From Amycolatopsis viridis (lineage in GTDB: Bacteria; Actinomycetota; Actinomycetes; Mycobacteriales; Pseudonocardiaceae): a DNA stretch of 64,000 bases. Numbering within the stretch: position 1 is the stretch's first letter; each line of letters opens with the position of its first letter. The DNA lies in NCBI RefSeq assembly GCF_011758765.1, contig NZ_JAANOU010000001.1, forward strand, positions 496,001 through 560,000, read 5' to 3'. Below are positions 7,731 to 15,888 of this stretch, piece after piece. Both the position numbers and the translations under genes were made by a program. The notes beneath the pieces are model-generated. The model worked only from the letters and a program-made list of their open reading frames with translations. It had not been told where the DNA came from and made no database searches.

Positions 7731-8943
7731 GCGCGCGGTCGCGGGCGGCGTTCCCCACGCCGAGTTCAGTCGCCAGCTGTTGCGACCACTGCCCCTTCGC
7801 CTCCCCGAGCGCGAACTCGGCCAACCGCAGCCGCTGGATGTCGGAGGTGCCCGCCGGGGCATACATGTGGTGCGCGTCGCGTACGTACCGTTCCACCTGG
7901 CGGTCGGCTATCAGCCCGTACGCACCATGGATTTCCATCGCGAGTTTCGCGGAGGCCTGCGACAGCTCGTAGTTTTCCAGCTTGGCGCTCATCAGTTCCG
8001 CATCACAGGGCAGCCCTTGGTCCAACATGGCGGCCGCGTGGTAGGCCAATACCCGGGCGGTCATCAGCTGCGACTGCATCTGGCCGAGCTTCTGCTTGAT
8101 CGTCGGCATCATGGCCAGTGCCGCACCGTAGCGGGTGTGTTCCCTGGCGAACCGCGTGGTCGCGTTGACCAGCGCCTGGTGGACGCCGAGAGACACCGCG
8201 GTGAGGTTCGGCCGCCCGTACAAGATGCTGGAGGAGTAGGCCACCGCGAGCCCGTCTCCTTCGTCACCGAGCCGGTTCTCCGCCGGCACGCGACAGTTGT
8301 CGAAGATGAGCTCACCGAAGCTGAAACCGTGCAGCCCCATGGTTTCCTGCAACGGGCCCAGGGAGAACCCGGGCCGGGTGGACTCCACGAGGAACGCTGT
8401 CAGGCCACGTGAGCCTTCCCCCGTCCGCACCACCACGCCGTGCAGGTCGCCGACATGGCTGTTCCCCACGAACACTTTGCGACCGTTGAGAACGTAGTCG
8501 TCCCCGTCACGCCGGGCTGTGGCCGACATGCCGAGGACATGACCGCCGGATTCGGGTTCGGTCACCGCGATGGTGGGAAGGCAATCCCCAGCCGCGATGG
8601 CCGGCAACCACTGGCGTTTTTGCTCGTAGTTGCCGAAATGCAGGATCTTGGCCACACCGAGCTGGGATGCTTGGGCCATTGCCCCCATCGCCCCGCTGAC
8701 GCACGACAGTTCTTCGATGATGATGGTCTTGGCCAGATGACCCAATCCCATGCCACCGAACTCCGGCCCGATCGTCACCCCGATCCAGCCCTGCCGGGCT
8801 ACCAGCCGTGCCAGCTCGTTCTCGACGGCCCGTGATGCCTCCATCTGTCCGATGCGTGGAGCGATGTGCTCTTCGGCGAACTGGCGAACCTCCGCGCGCA
8901 AACGATCATGCTCCGGCGACTCAAAGTAGGTCGGAAGGTACAC
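7678..8943 (-). CDS. Acyl-CoA dehydrogenase-like flavoprotein lacking the usual catalytic Glu
   Basis: A 421-residue FAD-dependent acyl-CoA dehydrogenase fold: N-terminal helical domain, middle beta domain with TEPESGGHVLGMSATARRDG and GRKVFVGNSHVG, and C-terminal helical domain with EIHGAYGLIADRQVERYVRD. In classical members the C-terminal motif YEGTS-IQR carries the catalytic base; here it reads YAPAGTSDIQR, and the alternative position (near YGRPNLTAVSLG) also lacks Glu. It may use another base or belong to the biosynthetic branch that acts on carrier-protein-bound substrates. The start is GTG 8943 behind GGGGAGC. It is convergent with the conservon; the promoter lies in 8944-9221. Confidence 0.82.
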   Translation of the reverse strand: MYLPTYFESPEHDRLRAEVRQFAEEHIAPRIGQMEASRAVENELARLVARQGWIGVTIGPEFGGMGLGHLAKTIIIEELSCVSGAMGAMAQASQLGVAKILHFGNYEQKRQWLPAIAAGDCLPTIAVTEPESGGHVLGMSATARRDGDDYVLNGRKVFVGNSHVGDLHGVVVRTGEGSRGLTAFLVESTRPGFSLGPLQETMGLHGFSFGELIFDNCRVPAENRLGDEGDGLAVAYSSSILYGRPNLTAVSLGVHQALVNATTRFAREHTRYGAALAMMPTIKQKLGQMQSQLMTARVLAYHAAAMLDQGLPCDAELMSAKLENYELSQASAKLAMEIHGAYGLIADRQVERYVRDAHHMYAPAGTSDIQRLRLAEFALGEAKGQWSQQLATELGVGNAARDRALSAPAGESVPAVRPPAA

Positions 8944-9221
8944 ACTGCTCCCCAGGTGAGCTGTTCAGGCTTCGGGAGGTTACCCGATGGCCACCTCATG
9001 GCGAGCGTGTCATCACTGTGCGTCAGGCGGTACCGCCTACCTGGTGATCACGGTGCGTACTTTGATGTGATCTCGCTGACTGTGACAGCTATCCCCGTCC
9101 TGGTCCGAAGTCGTGACCGCGTCCGGCCGCACCGGCCGCCAGCACCCCGGCCGCCCGCTCGCGCCGCGTCGCCGGACCAGCGTGTCCGGTGCTGGACCCC
9201 CTCCCGTTACACTGCAGCTGC

Positions 9222-9294
9222 GGGCCGTTAGCTCAATCGGTAGAGCTGCTGACTTTTAATCAGTAGGTTCCGGGTTCGAGCCCCGGGCGGCCCA
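9222..9294 (+). tRNA. tRNA-Lys (anticodon TTT)
   Basis: A 73-base cloverleaf. The acceptor GGGCCGT pairs with the 3' strand ending CGGCCC plus discriminator A; the anticodon loop CTTTTAA lies between CTGA and TCAG arms; the T arm has GGTTCGAGCCC. CCA is not encoded (the DNA continues CCG). Confidence 0.96.
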
Positions 9295-9357
9295 CCGATC
9301 GCCCCAGGTCAAACCGGGGATGGCGCACGGTGGTGCGCGTGCGCACCGGTGAGTGGT

Positions 9358-9783
9358 TCAGCGGCGCGTGGTCCGGCGCAGCCAGAGCAGGCCGATCACC
9401 GGCAGCACGAGCGGGATGAACAGGTATCCCTCGCCGTAGCCGGACCACACGGTCGCGTCCGGGAAGGCGGCCCGGTCGAACACGCTCAGCGTGCCGACCA
9501 CGAGCACGCCCAGCAGCTCGGTCGTGCACGCCGCGACCGCCAGCCGGAACGAGCCGCCGCCACGCCGGGCCAGCGCGACCGTCGCGACGATGTAGATCAC
9601 CGCGGCCACGGCCGACAACGTGTAGGCCAGCGGCGCCTCGTGCCACTTCGTCGTGATCTGCACCGCGGCCCGCGACGTCGCGGCGAGCGCGAAGATCCCG
9701 TACACCGCGACCAGGATCCGGCCCGGACCGGTCGCCGCGGTCCGCTGCGACTTCGGCGTCTTCTGCTCGGACGGCTCAGCCAT
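9358..9783 (-). CDS. Small integral membrane protein
   Basis: A 141-residue protein with four predicted hydrophobic segments (ILVAVYGIFALAA, AYTLSAVAAVIYIVATVAL, FRLAVAACTTELLGVLVVG, LFIPLVLPVIGLLWL) and a basic C-terminus (RRTTRR). I do not recognise a functional family. ATG 9783 overlaps the stop of the upstream membrane-protein gene by 8 bases, so the two are translationally coupled; a GTG at 9792 is an alternative. The gene ends 64 bases from tRNA-Lys. Confidence 0.75.
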   Translation of the reverse strand: MAEPSEQKTPKSQRTAATGPGRILVAVYGIFALAATSRAAVQITTKWHEAPLAYTLSAVAAVIYIVATVALARRGGGSFRLAVAACTTELLGVLVVGTLSVFDRAAFPDATVWSGYGEGYLFIPLVLPVIGLLWLRRTTRR

Positions 9784-10141
9784 GCCCGGCACCCCATATC
9801 TGGTGGATCCGCTCGACCATCACCGGGATCGCGAGGCAGGCCACGCCGAGGATCACGGTGCTCGACCGGCTGCGCTCGGCGAGCGCCCACGCCGTGCCCA
9901 CCGGCAGGATCACCAGGGCGCCGACGAGGTAGGCCAGGTAGGTCACCATGCTGTGCGGGCGGTCGCCGGCGATCAGCAGCACGACGCCGACGACCAGCTG
10001 CGCGACGAGCAGCGCCTCGACGACGGCGAGCGCGGCCAGCAGCGGGCGGCCCGGCTCGCGGCCCCGCGCGGCGGCGACGAACGCCCACACGGCGACCAGC
10101 GCCGCAGCGGCCGCGACGGCCACGCCGAACCCGGTGATCAC
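9776..10141 (-). CDS. Small integral membrane protein, partner of the next gene
   Basis: A 121-residue protein with four hydrophobic segments (VAVAAAAALVAVWAFVAAA, LLAALAVVEALLVAQLVVGV, VTYLAYLVGALVILPVGTAW, VILGVACLAIPVMVERI). Function is unknown. It is the first gene of a two-gene membrane-protein operon, overlapping its partner by 8 bases; the pair may form a complex. Confidence 0.75.
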   Translation of the reverse strand: MITGFGVAVAAAAALVAVWAFVAAARGREPGRPLLAALAVVEALLVAQLVVGVVLLIAGDRPHSMVTYLAYLVGALVILPVGTAWALAERSRSSTVILGVACLAIPVMVERIHQIWGAGHG

Positions 10142-10707
10142 CCGTTCAGCTTAGCGACGTGGTGCGGGCTGCCGGCCGACAGGAGCGGGCTCGGCGGAAA
10201 CAAACCGACCACGTCCGCGCTCACCCGGATGGCCGGCACAGCGCCCGGCGCACCTCGTGCCGCCGGGAGCAGTGCGGAGGGGCCAGCGCTCGCCGGACGG
10301 CGCGGCGATCGGGTGGTGGAAAGTCCACCGGATCACTCTGCGTGATCGGGAAAAGGGCGGGCAGGCCGCCGGTTCGGCGGTTCGGCGCGCGCCCGGCCAC
10401 GGGGACCATGAACTCCGGGCACGGTGGTCCGCGACGGCACGAGAGGAATCGGGTGATCTTCGAGCTGAGCTGGCGGGGAAACCCGGAACGGATATTCACG
10501 GCGATCGTTTCCAGGGCCACGGCCCGCACACCGGCTCTGCGCCCGCCCGGCCGCTGCCCGCAGCGCACCTGTCCGTGGTGCCGGCGGGACGAGCGTCGCG
10601 GCGGGTGATTCCCGCACCGAACCCGTACTCGGTTCCTTCCGGGCGTCGTCAGCGGCCATCGGCTGCGGGCGCACCCTGCCGGTGCGCTGCCACCGCGCCC
10701 CGGCAGG
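10142..10707. other. 566 bases with no convincing gene
   Basis: Open frames on both strands are Arg/Pro/Ala-rich shadows without ribosome sites or domains. The stretch lies between the start of the minus-strand membrane pair and the start of the plus-strand secreted protein, so it holds both promoters. I see no repeat, tRNA or strong terminator in it. Confidence 0.4.
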
Positions 10708-11208
10708 ATGTGCCCGGTGAACTCACCGAAACCGATCACGCGACGGGTGAAGTCCTGGGCCGGCGCGCGTCCCGCCCGGATCGCGATGGCCACGCTGGCG
10801 GCCGCGGGGGTCGTCCTGGCGGCAGCACCCACCGCCGCGGCCGGTGAGCCCCACTTCTACCGCTCCTGCGCGCAGGCCGATTTCTCCTGCCAGAACGGCG
10901 CCAAGATCTCCGGCCCGACCGACTACAACCGGTGTGCCACGGGCTGGACCACGAAGGTGTGCGTCCAGTACGACGGCGACGTGGTGTACGTGCAGGACGG
11001 CTCGGCCGACGGGCGTTCCGCGCTCGGCGCCATCGAGGCCTCCAGCGGGGTGCGGATGCGGGTGTGCCGCAACCCGTACGGGCACGGAACCTGGGTGAGG
11101 TGCAAGTTCGACTGGAGCGAGAGCGCCGCCAAGCAGGTCAAGGGCGGCGTCCTGCTGAGCTTCGACGAGATGCACCTCGGGACGCTCTGGTCGTTCACGC
11201 AGAACTGA
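10708..11208 (+). CDS. Small secreted protein of unknown function
   Basis: A 166-residue protein with a twin-basic N-terminus and a signal peptide (ARIAMATLAAAGVVLAAAPT then AAAGEP). The mature part of about 120 residues has five or six cysteines (CAQADFSC, RCATGW, VCVQYDG, VCRNPYG, RCKFDW), suggesting disulphides in an extracellular domain. I do not recognise the family. ATG 10708 is used; GTG 10717 is an alternative. It is followed after 70 bases by the thiamine-diphosphate enzyme gene. Confidence 0.7.
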   Translation: MCPVNSPKPITRRVKSWAGARPARIAMATLAAAGVVLAAAPTAAAGEPHFYRSCAQADFSCQNGAKISGPTDYNRCATGWTTKVCVQYDGDVVYVQDGSADGRSALGAIEASSGVRMRVCRNPYGHGTWVRCKFDWSESAAKQVKGGVLLSFDEMHLGTLWSFTQN

Positions 11209-11278
11209 CGAGGTCGCTCCCCGGCCCGGAGCCTCTACTCTGGGGTGATCGTTCACCCGTCGGGAATCTCAAGATCAC

Positions 11279-12979
11279 TTGACCGGACCAGCGCCGCGCT
11301 GGGACCCTTCTCCCATCGAGTACCGAGAGGGATGGACCGTCGCCGAGATCACGGCCCGCGTGCTGGTCGACGCCGGGGTGCGGCGCGCCTACACCGTGGC
11401 CGGCAGCGCGTTCCTCGAGTTCCTCGACGCCATCCGGTTCGAACCGCTGATGGCGCTGGTCACGGCACGCCAGGACACCGGTGCCGCGTTCATGGCCGAA
11501 GCCGAGGGCAAGCTGCGTGAGGTCCCCGCGCTGCTGCTCGGCGGGCCCGGCCCGGGCATCGCGGACTTCCTGGTGGCGGTGCGCTCGGCCTACCAGGACG
11601 GCACGCCGATGGTGGTCCTGGTCGAGGAGCGGGCGAGCGTCCGGCTCGCCGCTCCGGGCATCCAGGACGGGCTCGCCGAGCTGGACCCGCTCACGCTGTT
11701 CGGACCGTTCGCGAAGTGGACCGGCCGCGCCGGGACGGCCGCGCAGGTGCCGGTGCTGGCCGCGCAGGCCGTTCGCGCCGCCCGGGAGGGGCGCCGCGGT
11801 CCGGCGGTGCTGGCGGTGCCCGCCGACTTCTGGGTGGCGCCGTTCCACGACGTCATCCCCGACCCCGAGCCGCGTCCGGACGACACGGGCGCGGCGCTGC
11901 GGTCCGCGCACGAGGTCGCGGCGCTGCTGGCCGACTCGCGCTACCCGGTGCTGATCGCCGGTGGTGTCGGACGCGCCGCGCGCACGGACCTGATCGCCGC
12001 CGCTGACCAGCTCGGCCTGGCCGTCTACACCGCGTTCCGCCGGCAGGACAGCTTCCCGGAGAACCACGCGCGCTACGCCGGCCACCTCGGCCTCGGCATC
12101 CCGGCGGGGCAGCTGGACGCCCTGGAGCGGGCCGACGTGGTGCTGGCCGTGGGCACCCGGCTGGACGAGGTGACCACGCAGAACAACCGGTACCCGCTGC
12201 CGTCGCAGACGCTGGTGGTGATCGGTCCGGGCCTGCCGGCGACGCATCGCCGCGGGCTGACGTTCCGGATCGACTGCGAGGTCGGCTCGTTCCTGCGGCA
12301 GCTGGTCGCGGTCGGCGTCACCCGGTCGCGGCGCAGCTCGGCCGCCAACGCGGCCACCCACACCCACATGACCCCGCCGCGCACCAGCCCGGATCACCCG
12401 CTGGTGCACCCCGCGGACGTGGTCCGGGTGCTGCGCAAGGTCGCGCCGGAGGACACGGTGGTGACGGCCGACTCGGACCCGACCGCCCGGTTCGTGCACC
12501 GGTACTGGTGCTTCACGCAGCCGCACACCCAGCTCGAGCCGCCGGAGGGCGTGCGCGGCTACGCGGTGCCGGCCGCGCTGGGCGCGAAGCTGGCCGCGCC
12601 GAGGCGGACGGTGGTCGCGGTGGTCTCCGACGCCGCCGCCATGATCACCGGGCAGGAACTGGAGACCGCGGTGCGGCACCGCGCGCCGATCCTCGTGGTC
12701 GTGTTCCAGAACGGCCTGTTCACCGACCTGGCTACGCACCAGGCCGCCAAGCACGGGCGGCTGCACGGGGTGTCACTCACGGCGGTGGACTTCGCGGCGT
12801 GGGCCCGCTCGTTCGGCGCCGCCGGTTACACGATCGAATCGCCCGAGCAGCTGGAGCCGACGTTCCGGCGTGCCCTGCAGCACCAGCGGCCGAGCGTCGT
12901 CGACGTGCGCACGGACCCGGACGTGATCGATCCGGACACCCGGTTGTCCGCGCTGTTCCAGCGGCCGCGCAAGACCTAG
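11279..12979 (+). CDS. Thiamine-diphosphate enzyme of the acetolactate synthase superfamily with altered cofactor motifs
   Basis: A 566-residue protein with the three-domain ThDP fold: N-terminal Pyr domain (EITARVLVDAGVRRAYTVAG), central domain (RYPVLIAGGVGRAARTDLIA), C-terminal PP domain (TVVAVVSDAAAMITGQELET). The glutamate that activates ThDP, normally in RHEQGA, aligns to Asp in RQDTGA. The GDG...NN cofactor motif reads SDA...QN. A histidine/threonine-rich linker follows the central domain. It resembles large subunits of acetolactate synthase or oxalyl/benzoylformate enzymes, but the changes leave the reaction open, and it may be a non-canonical or inactive homologue. The start is TTG 11279. 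Confidence 0.72.
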   Translation: MTGPAPRWDPSPIEYREGWTVAEITARVLVDAGVRRAYTVAGSAFLEFLDAIRFEPLMALVTARQDTGAAFMAEAEGKLREVPALLLGGPGPGIADFLVAVRSAYQDGTPMVVLVEERASVRLAAPGIQDGLAELDPLTLFGPFAKWTGRAGTAAQVPVLAAQAVRAAREGRRGPAVLAVPADFWVAPFHDVIPDPEPRPDDTGAALRSAHEVAALLADSRYPVLIAGGVGRAARTDLIAAADQLGLAVYTAFRRQDSFPENHARYAGHLGLGIPAGQLDALERADVVLAVGTRLDEVTTQNNRYPLPSQTLVVIGPGLPATHRRGLTFRIDCEVGSFLRQLVAVGVTRSRRSSAANAATHTHMTPPRTSPDHPLVHPADVVRVLRKVAPEDTVVTADSDPTARFVHRYWCFTQPHTQLEPPEGVRGYAVPAALGAKLAAPRRTVVAVVSDAAAMITGQELETAVRHRAPILVVVFQNGLFTDLATHQAAKHGRLHGVSLTAVDFAAWARSFGAAGYTIESPEQLEPTFRRALQHQRPSVVDVRTDPDVIDPDTRLSALFQRPRKT

Positions 12980-13161
12980 CGTTTCCGCCGGATGTGTGAT
13001 CTACTGGTGGTGGTCTTCGAAGATTTTGTGTTCGTGTTCAGGCACGCTCGCAAGATTTGGCGGGCGTAGTGGTTCCCCGTTCGGGGAGGCAAACCGATCC
13101 GCCGGTGACCCGGTACATCGAACCGGTGTGCTGTTTGTTTGCAGTATATGGAGATTTTTGC

Positions 13162-13365
13162 ATGGCTCAGGGCACCGTGAAGTGGTTCAACTCCGAGAAG
13201 GGGTTCGGCTTCATCACTCCCGACGATGGCGGCGGCGACGTCTTCGTCCACTACTCGGAGATCCAGGGTCGCGGCTTCCGCACCCTGGAGGAGAACCAGC
13301 GGGTTGAGTTCGAGATCGGCCAGGGCCAGAAGGGCCCGCAGGCGACCGGCGTTAACGTCCTCTGA
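13162..13365 (+). CDS. cspA: Cold-shock protein
   Basis: A 67-residue single cold-shock domain, starting [20 protein letters not shown] with both nucleic-acid-binding motifs (RNP1 [11 protein letters not shown]2 DVFVHYSEI). It binds single-stranded RNA/DNA and melts mRNA structure. ATG 13162 follows GGAG by 9 bases. About 180 bases of AT-richer leader precede it. A strong hairpin terminator lies directly downstream. Confidence 0.97.
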   Translation: MAQGTVKWFNSEKGFGFITPDDGGGDVFVHYSEIQGRGFRTLEENQRVEFEIGQGQKGPQATGVNVL

Positions 13366-13378
13366 TTCGACTTCGAAC

Positions 13379-13413
13379 GACAGCCCCCGTCTCTTCGTGA
13401 GGCGGGGGCTGTC
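13379..13413 (+). terminator. Intrinsic terminator of the cold-shock gene
   Basis: A 15-bp stem with one G-U pair (GACAGCCCCCG... against ...CGGGGGCTGTC) and the 5-base loop TTCGT, followed by TTCGTTT. It begins 13 bases after the csp stop. Confidence 0.9.
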
Positions 13414-13527
13414 TTCGTTTCCACCTCGTGTCCAAACGGTGTTCACCAATCGTCCGACCTCGGTCCGCAAGATCGTGCCGTCCGGTACCTTCATGCGGGT
13501 GTGGTTCGAGGGCGAGGGGTGGAACCG

Positions 13528-14919
13528 ATGACTGCGACCGCGACGCGGCCCGCCGCGCCCGGCGGCCCGGGCGGTCGGATCCCCGAACCCGCCGCGTCCC
13601 CGAACGCGCCGCGCGCCGGTCTGGCCGGCCTGGCCGAACTACCCGGCGCGGCCGTCCGCTCGGTCGTGCGCTCGGCCCGCACCACACCGGGCCGCCTGAC
13701 GGTGATCGCGGTCGGGCTCGTCGTGCTGGCCCTGCTCGCCGGGGTGGTCGCCACGATCACCCTGCAGGAACGCAAGAACACGATCAACGACCTGATCGAC
13801 CACCGGGAGCCGCTGGCCGCGGCGTCGCAGGAGGTGTACCGGTCCCTGTCGGACGCGGACGCGACTGCGGCGAGCACGTTCCTCGCGATCGGCGTCGAGC
13901 CGCCCGCGCTGCGCCAGCGCTACGACACCTCGATCGCCCGTGCCGGTGTCGCGCTGGGCAAGGCCGCGTCCGACTCGGCGGGCGTGCCCGAGGCGGCCGC
14001 GCAGGTGCAGATCCTGACCCGGCAGCTGCCCGTCTACACCGGCCTGGTGGAGACGGCCCGGGCGAACAAGCGGCAGGGTTTCCCGGTCGGCTCGTCCTAC
14101 CTGCGCGAGGCGTCCGACCTGATGCGCAGCACCATCCTGCCCGCCGCGCAGGACCTCTACCGGATCGACACCGACCGGCTGGCCGGCGAGCAGGACGACG
14201 CGAGCGGCTTCCCGTGGGTGAGCACGCTGCTGGTGCTGGCGCTGCTCGCGGCACTGGTCGCGACCCAGGTGTACCTGACCCGCAAGACCAACCGGGTGCT
14301 CAACGTCGGCCTGGTCGTCGCGACGGCGGCCACGGTGCTCGTGCTGCTCTGGGGCGCGGCGGCGGTCACTGTGCAGAGCGTGCTGGTCGGCAGCGGCGAC
14401 TCCGACGGCAGCCACCAGGTCGACGTGCTGGTCCGCACCCGCATCGCGGCGTTGCAGGCCCGCGCCAACGAGATGCTGACGCTGGTCGCGCGCGGTGACG
14501 GCGGCACCTACGAACGGGACTTCGACGCGCTCGCGCCGCAGGTCACCGGCCTGCTGGCGGAGGCGAAGGGTTTCGCCACCGGCGACACGGCCCGCGAGGT
14601 GCAGGGCGCGGCCGACAACGCGCAGCAGTGGCTGGTCACGCACCAGGAAATCCGGGCCAAGGACGTCGACGGTGCCTACTCCGACGCGGTGAAGCTCGCG
14701 GTCGATTCGTCGGTGCCGGGCGGCGCGGCCACCACCTTCGCGCACCTCGACGACGCCCTGGTCGCGGCGATCGGGCACGGCCGGCAGGCGTTCCTGGACG
14801 ACACGCGCGGCGGCGACCGCGCGCTGACGCTGCTCGCGCCCGGTGTCGCGGTGCTCGCCGTGATCGCGGCCGCGGGCGCCACGATGGGGATTCGGGACAG
14901 GCTGAGGGAGTACCGCTGA
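13528..14919 (+). CDS. glnX: Multi-pass membrane protein GlnX-like, partner of GlnH/PknG
   Basis: A 463-residue protein with four membrane segments: near residue 55 (VIAVGLVVLALLAGVVATI), about 228-250 (LLVLALLAALVATQVYL), about 260-285 (GLVVATAATVLVLLWGAAA) and near the C-terminus (LTLLAPGVAVLAVIAAAGAT). Two large external loops lie between them. Upstream of glnH and pknG this matches mycobacterial GlnX, which passes the amino-acid signal from GlnH across the membrane to PknG. The assignment rests on topology and gene order. ATG 13528 follows GAGGGG. The stop shares a base with the glnH start. Confidence 0.85.
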   Translation: MTATATRPAAPGGPGGRIPEPAASPNAPRAGLAGLAELPGAAVRSVVRSARTTPGRLTVIAVGLVVLALLAGVVATITLQERKNTINDLIDHREPLAAASQEVYRSLSDADATAASTFLAIGVEPPALRQRYDTSIARAGVALGKAASDSAGVPEAAAQVQILTRQLPVYTGLVETARANKRQGFPVGSSYLREASDLMRSTILPAAQDLYRIDTDRLAGEQDDASGFPWVSTLLVLALLAALVATQVYLTRKTNRVLNVGLVVATAATVLVLLWGAAAVTVQSVLVGSGDSDGSHQVDVLVRTRIAALQARANEMLTLVARGDGGTYERDFDALAPQVTGLLAEAKGFATGDTAREVQGAADNAQQWLVTHQEIRAKDVDGAYSDAVKLAVDSSVPGGAATTFAHLDDALVAAIGHGRQAFLDDTRGGDRALTLLAPGVAVLAVIAAAGATMGIRDRLREYR

Positions 14920-15875
14920 TGGCTCGGGGGAAGGTGGCCGCGCTCGTCGCGGCCGTCGCACTGCTGGCCGCCGCCTGCGGCGGCGCCGGGACACCGGCCG
15001 ACCCCGCGCCGGTGGGTGACGTGCGGGCGCCGATGCCGGCCGGGACCGGCGGTGGTGACCAGGCCGGTGGCAGCGGCACGGACAACAACTGTGACACCCG
15101 CAGCCTCTCGCCGAACGGGTCGATCCCGTCCGGGTCGACCATGGACAAGATCCGCAGCCGCGGCCGGCTGATCGCCGGGGTGGACCAGACGAACTTCCTG
15201 TTCGGCTTCCTCAACCCCGCCAGCGGCAACCTCGAGGGCTTCGACATCGAGATCGCCAAGCAGATCGCGGCCTCGATCTTCGGCCGGTGGGAGGGGCACG
15301 TCCAGTGGGTGGCCATCCCGTCCTCGGCGCGGGAGAACGTGTTGAAGGATCACCAGGTCGACATCGTCGTCCGCACCTACAGCATCACCTGCAGCCGGAT
15401 GAAGGACGTCGCGTTCTCCGCGCCGTACTACCAGACCGGTCAGGAGGTGCTGGTGGCCAAGAGCTCCGGGCTGCGTGGCATGGCGGACCTCGGCGGCAAG
15501 CGGGTGTGCGCGGCGAAGAACTCCACCTCGCTGTCAACGATCGGCCGCGCGCAGCCGCGGCCGATCCCGGTGTCGGTGAACAACTGGTCGGACTGCCTGG
15601 TGCTGCTCCAGCAGGGGCAGGTGGACGCGGTGTCGACCGATAACGTCATCCTCGCCGGCATGGTGCGCCAGGACCCGAACCTGGAGGTCGTGGGGGAGCC
15701 GTTGACCCGCGAGTACTACGGCGTCGGCATCCCGCTGGGCCAGGACGACATGGTCCGGTTCGTCAACGCCGTCCTGGAGAACGTCCGCAGCGGCGGCGCC
15801 TGGCAGAACACGTACAAGTACTGGATCGAGCCGGCACTCGGCCCCGGTTCGCCGCCGGCCGTGTCCTACCGCTGA
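14919..15875 (+). CDS. glnH: GlnH-like amino-acid-binding lipoprotein
   Basis: A 318-residue lipoprotein with lipobox LLAAACGG and a periplasmic-binding-protein type 3 domain (RLIAGVDQTNFLFGFLNP, GFDIEIAKQIAASIFG, VDIVVRTYSITCSRMKDVAF, DLGGKRVCAAKNSTS). In Mycobacterium GlnH binds Asp/Glu-type ligands and signals through GlnX to PknG rather than feeding an ABC transporter; no permease gene is present here either. The ATG overlaps the glnX stop (TGATG). Confidence 0.9.
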   Translation: MARGKVAALVAAVALLAAACGGAGTPADPAPVGDVRAPMPAGTGGGDQAGGSGTDNNCDTRSLSPNGSIPSGSTMDKIRSRGRLIAGVDQTNFLFGFLNPASGNLEGFDIEIAKQIAASIFGRWEGHVQWVAIPSSARENVLKDHQVDIVVRTYSITCSRMKDVAFSAPYYQTGQEVLVAKSSGLRGMADLGGKRVCAAKNSTSLSTIGRAQPRPIPVSVNNWSDCLVLLQQGQVDAVSTDNVILAGMVRQDPNLEVVGEPLTREYYGVGIPLGQDDMVRFVNAVLENVRSGGAWQNTYKYWIEPALGPGSPPAVSYR

Positions 15876-15888
15876 GGGGGCGTCCACA

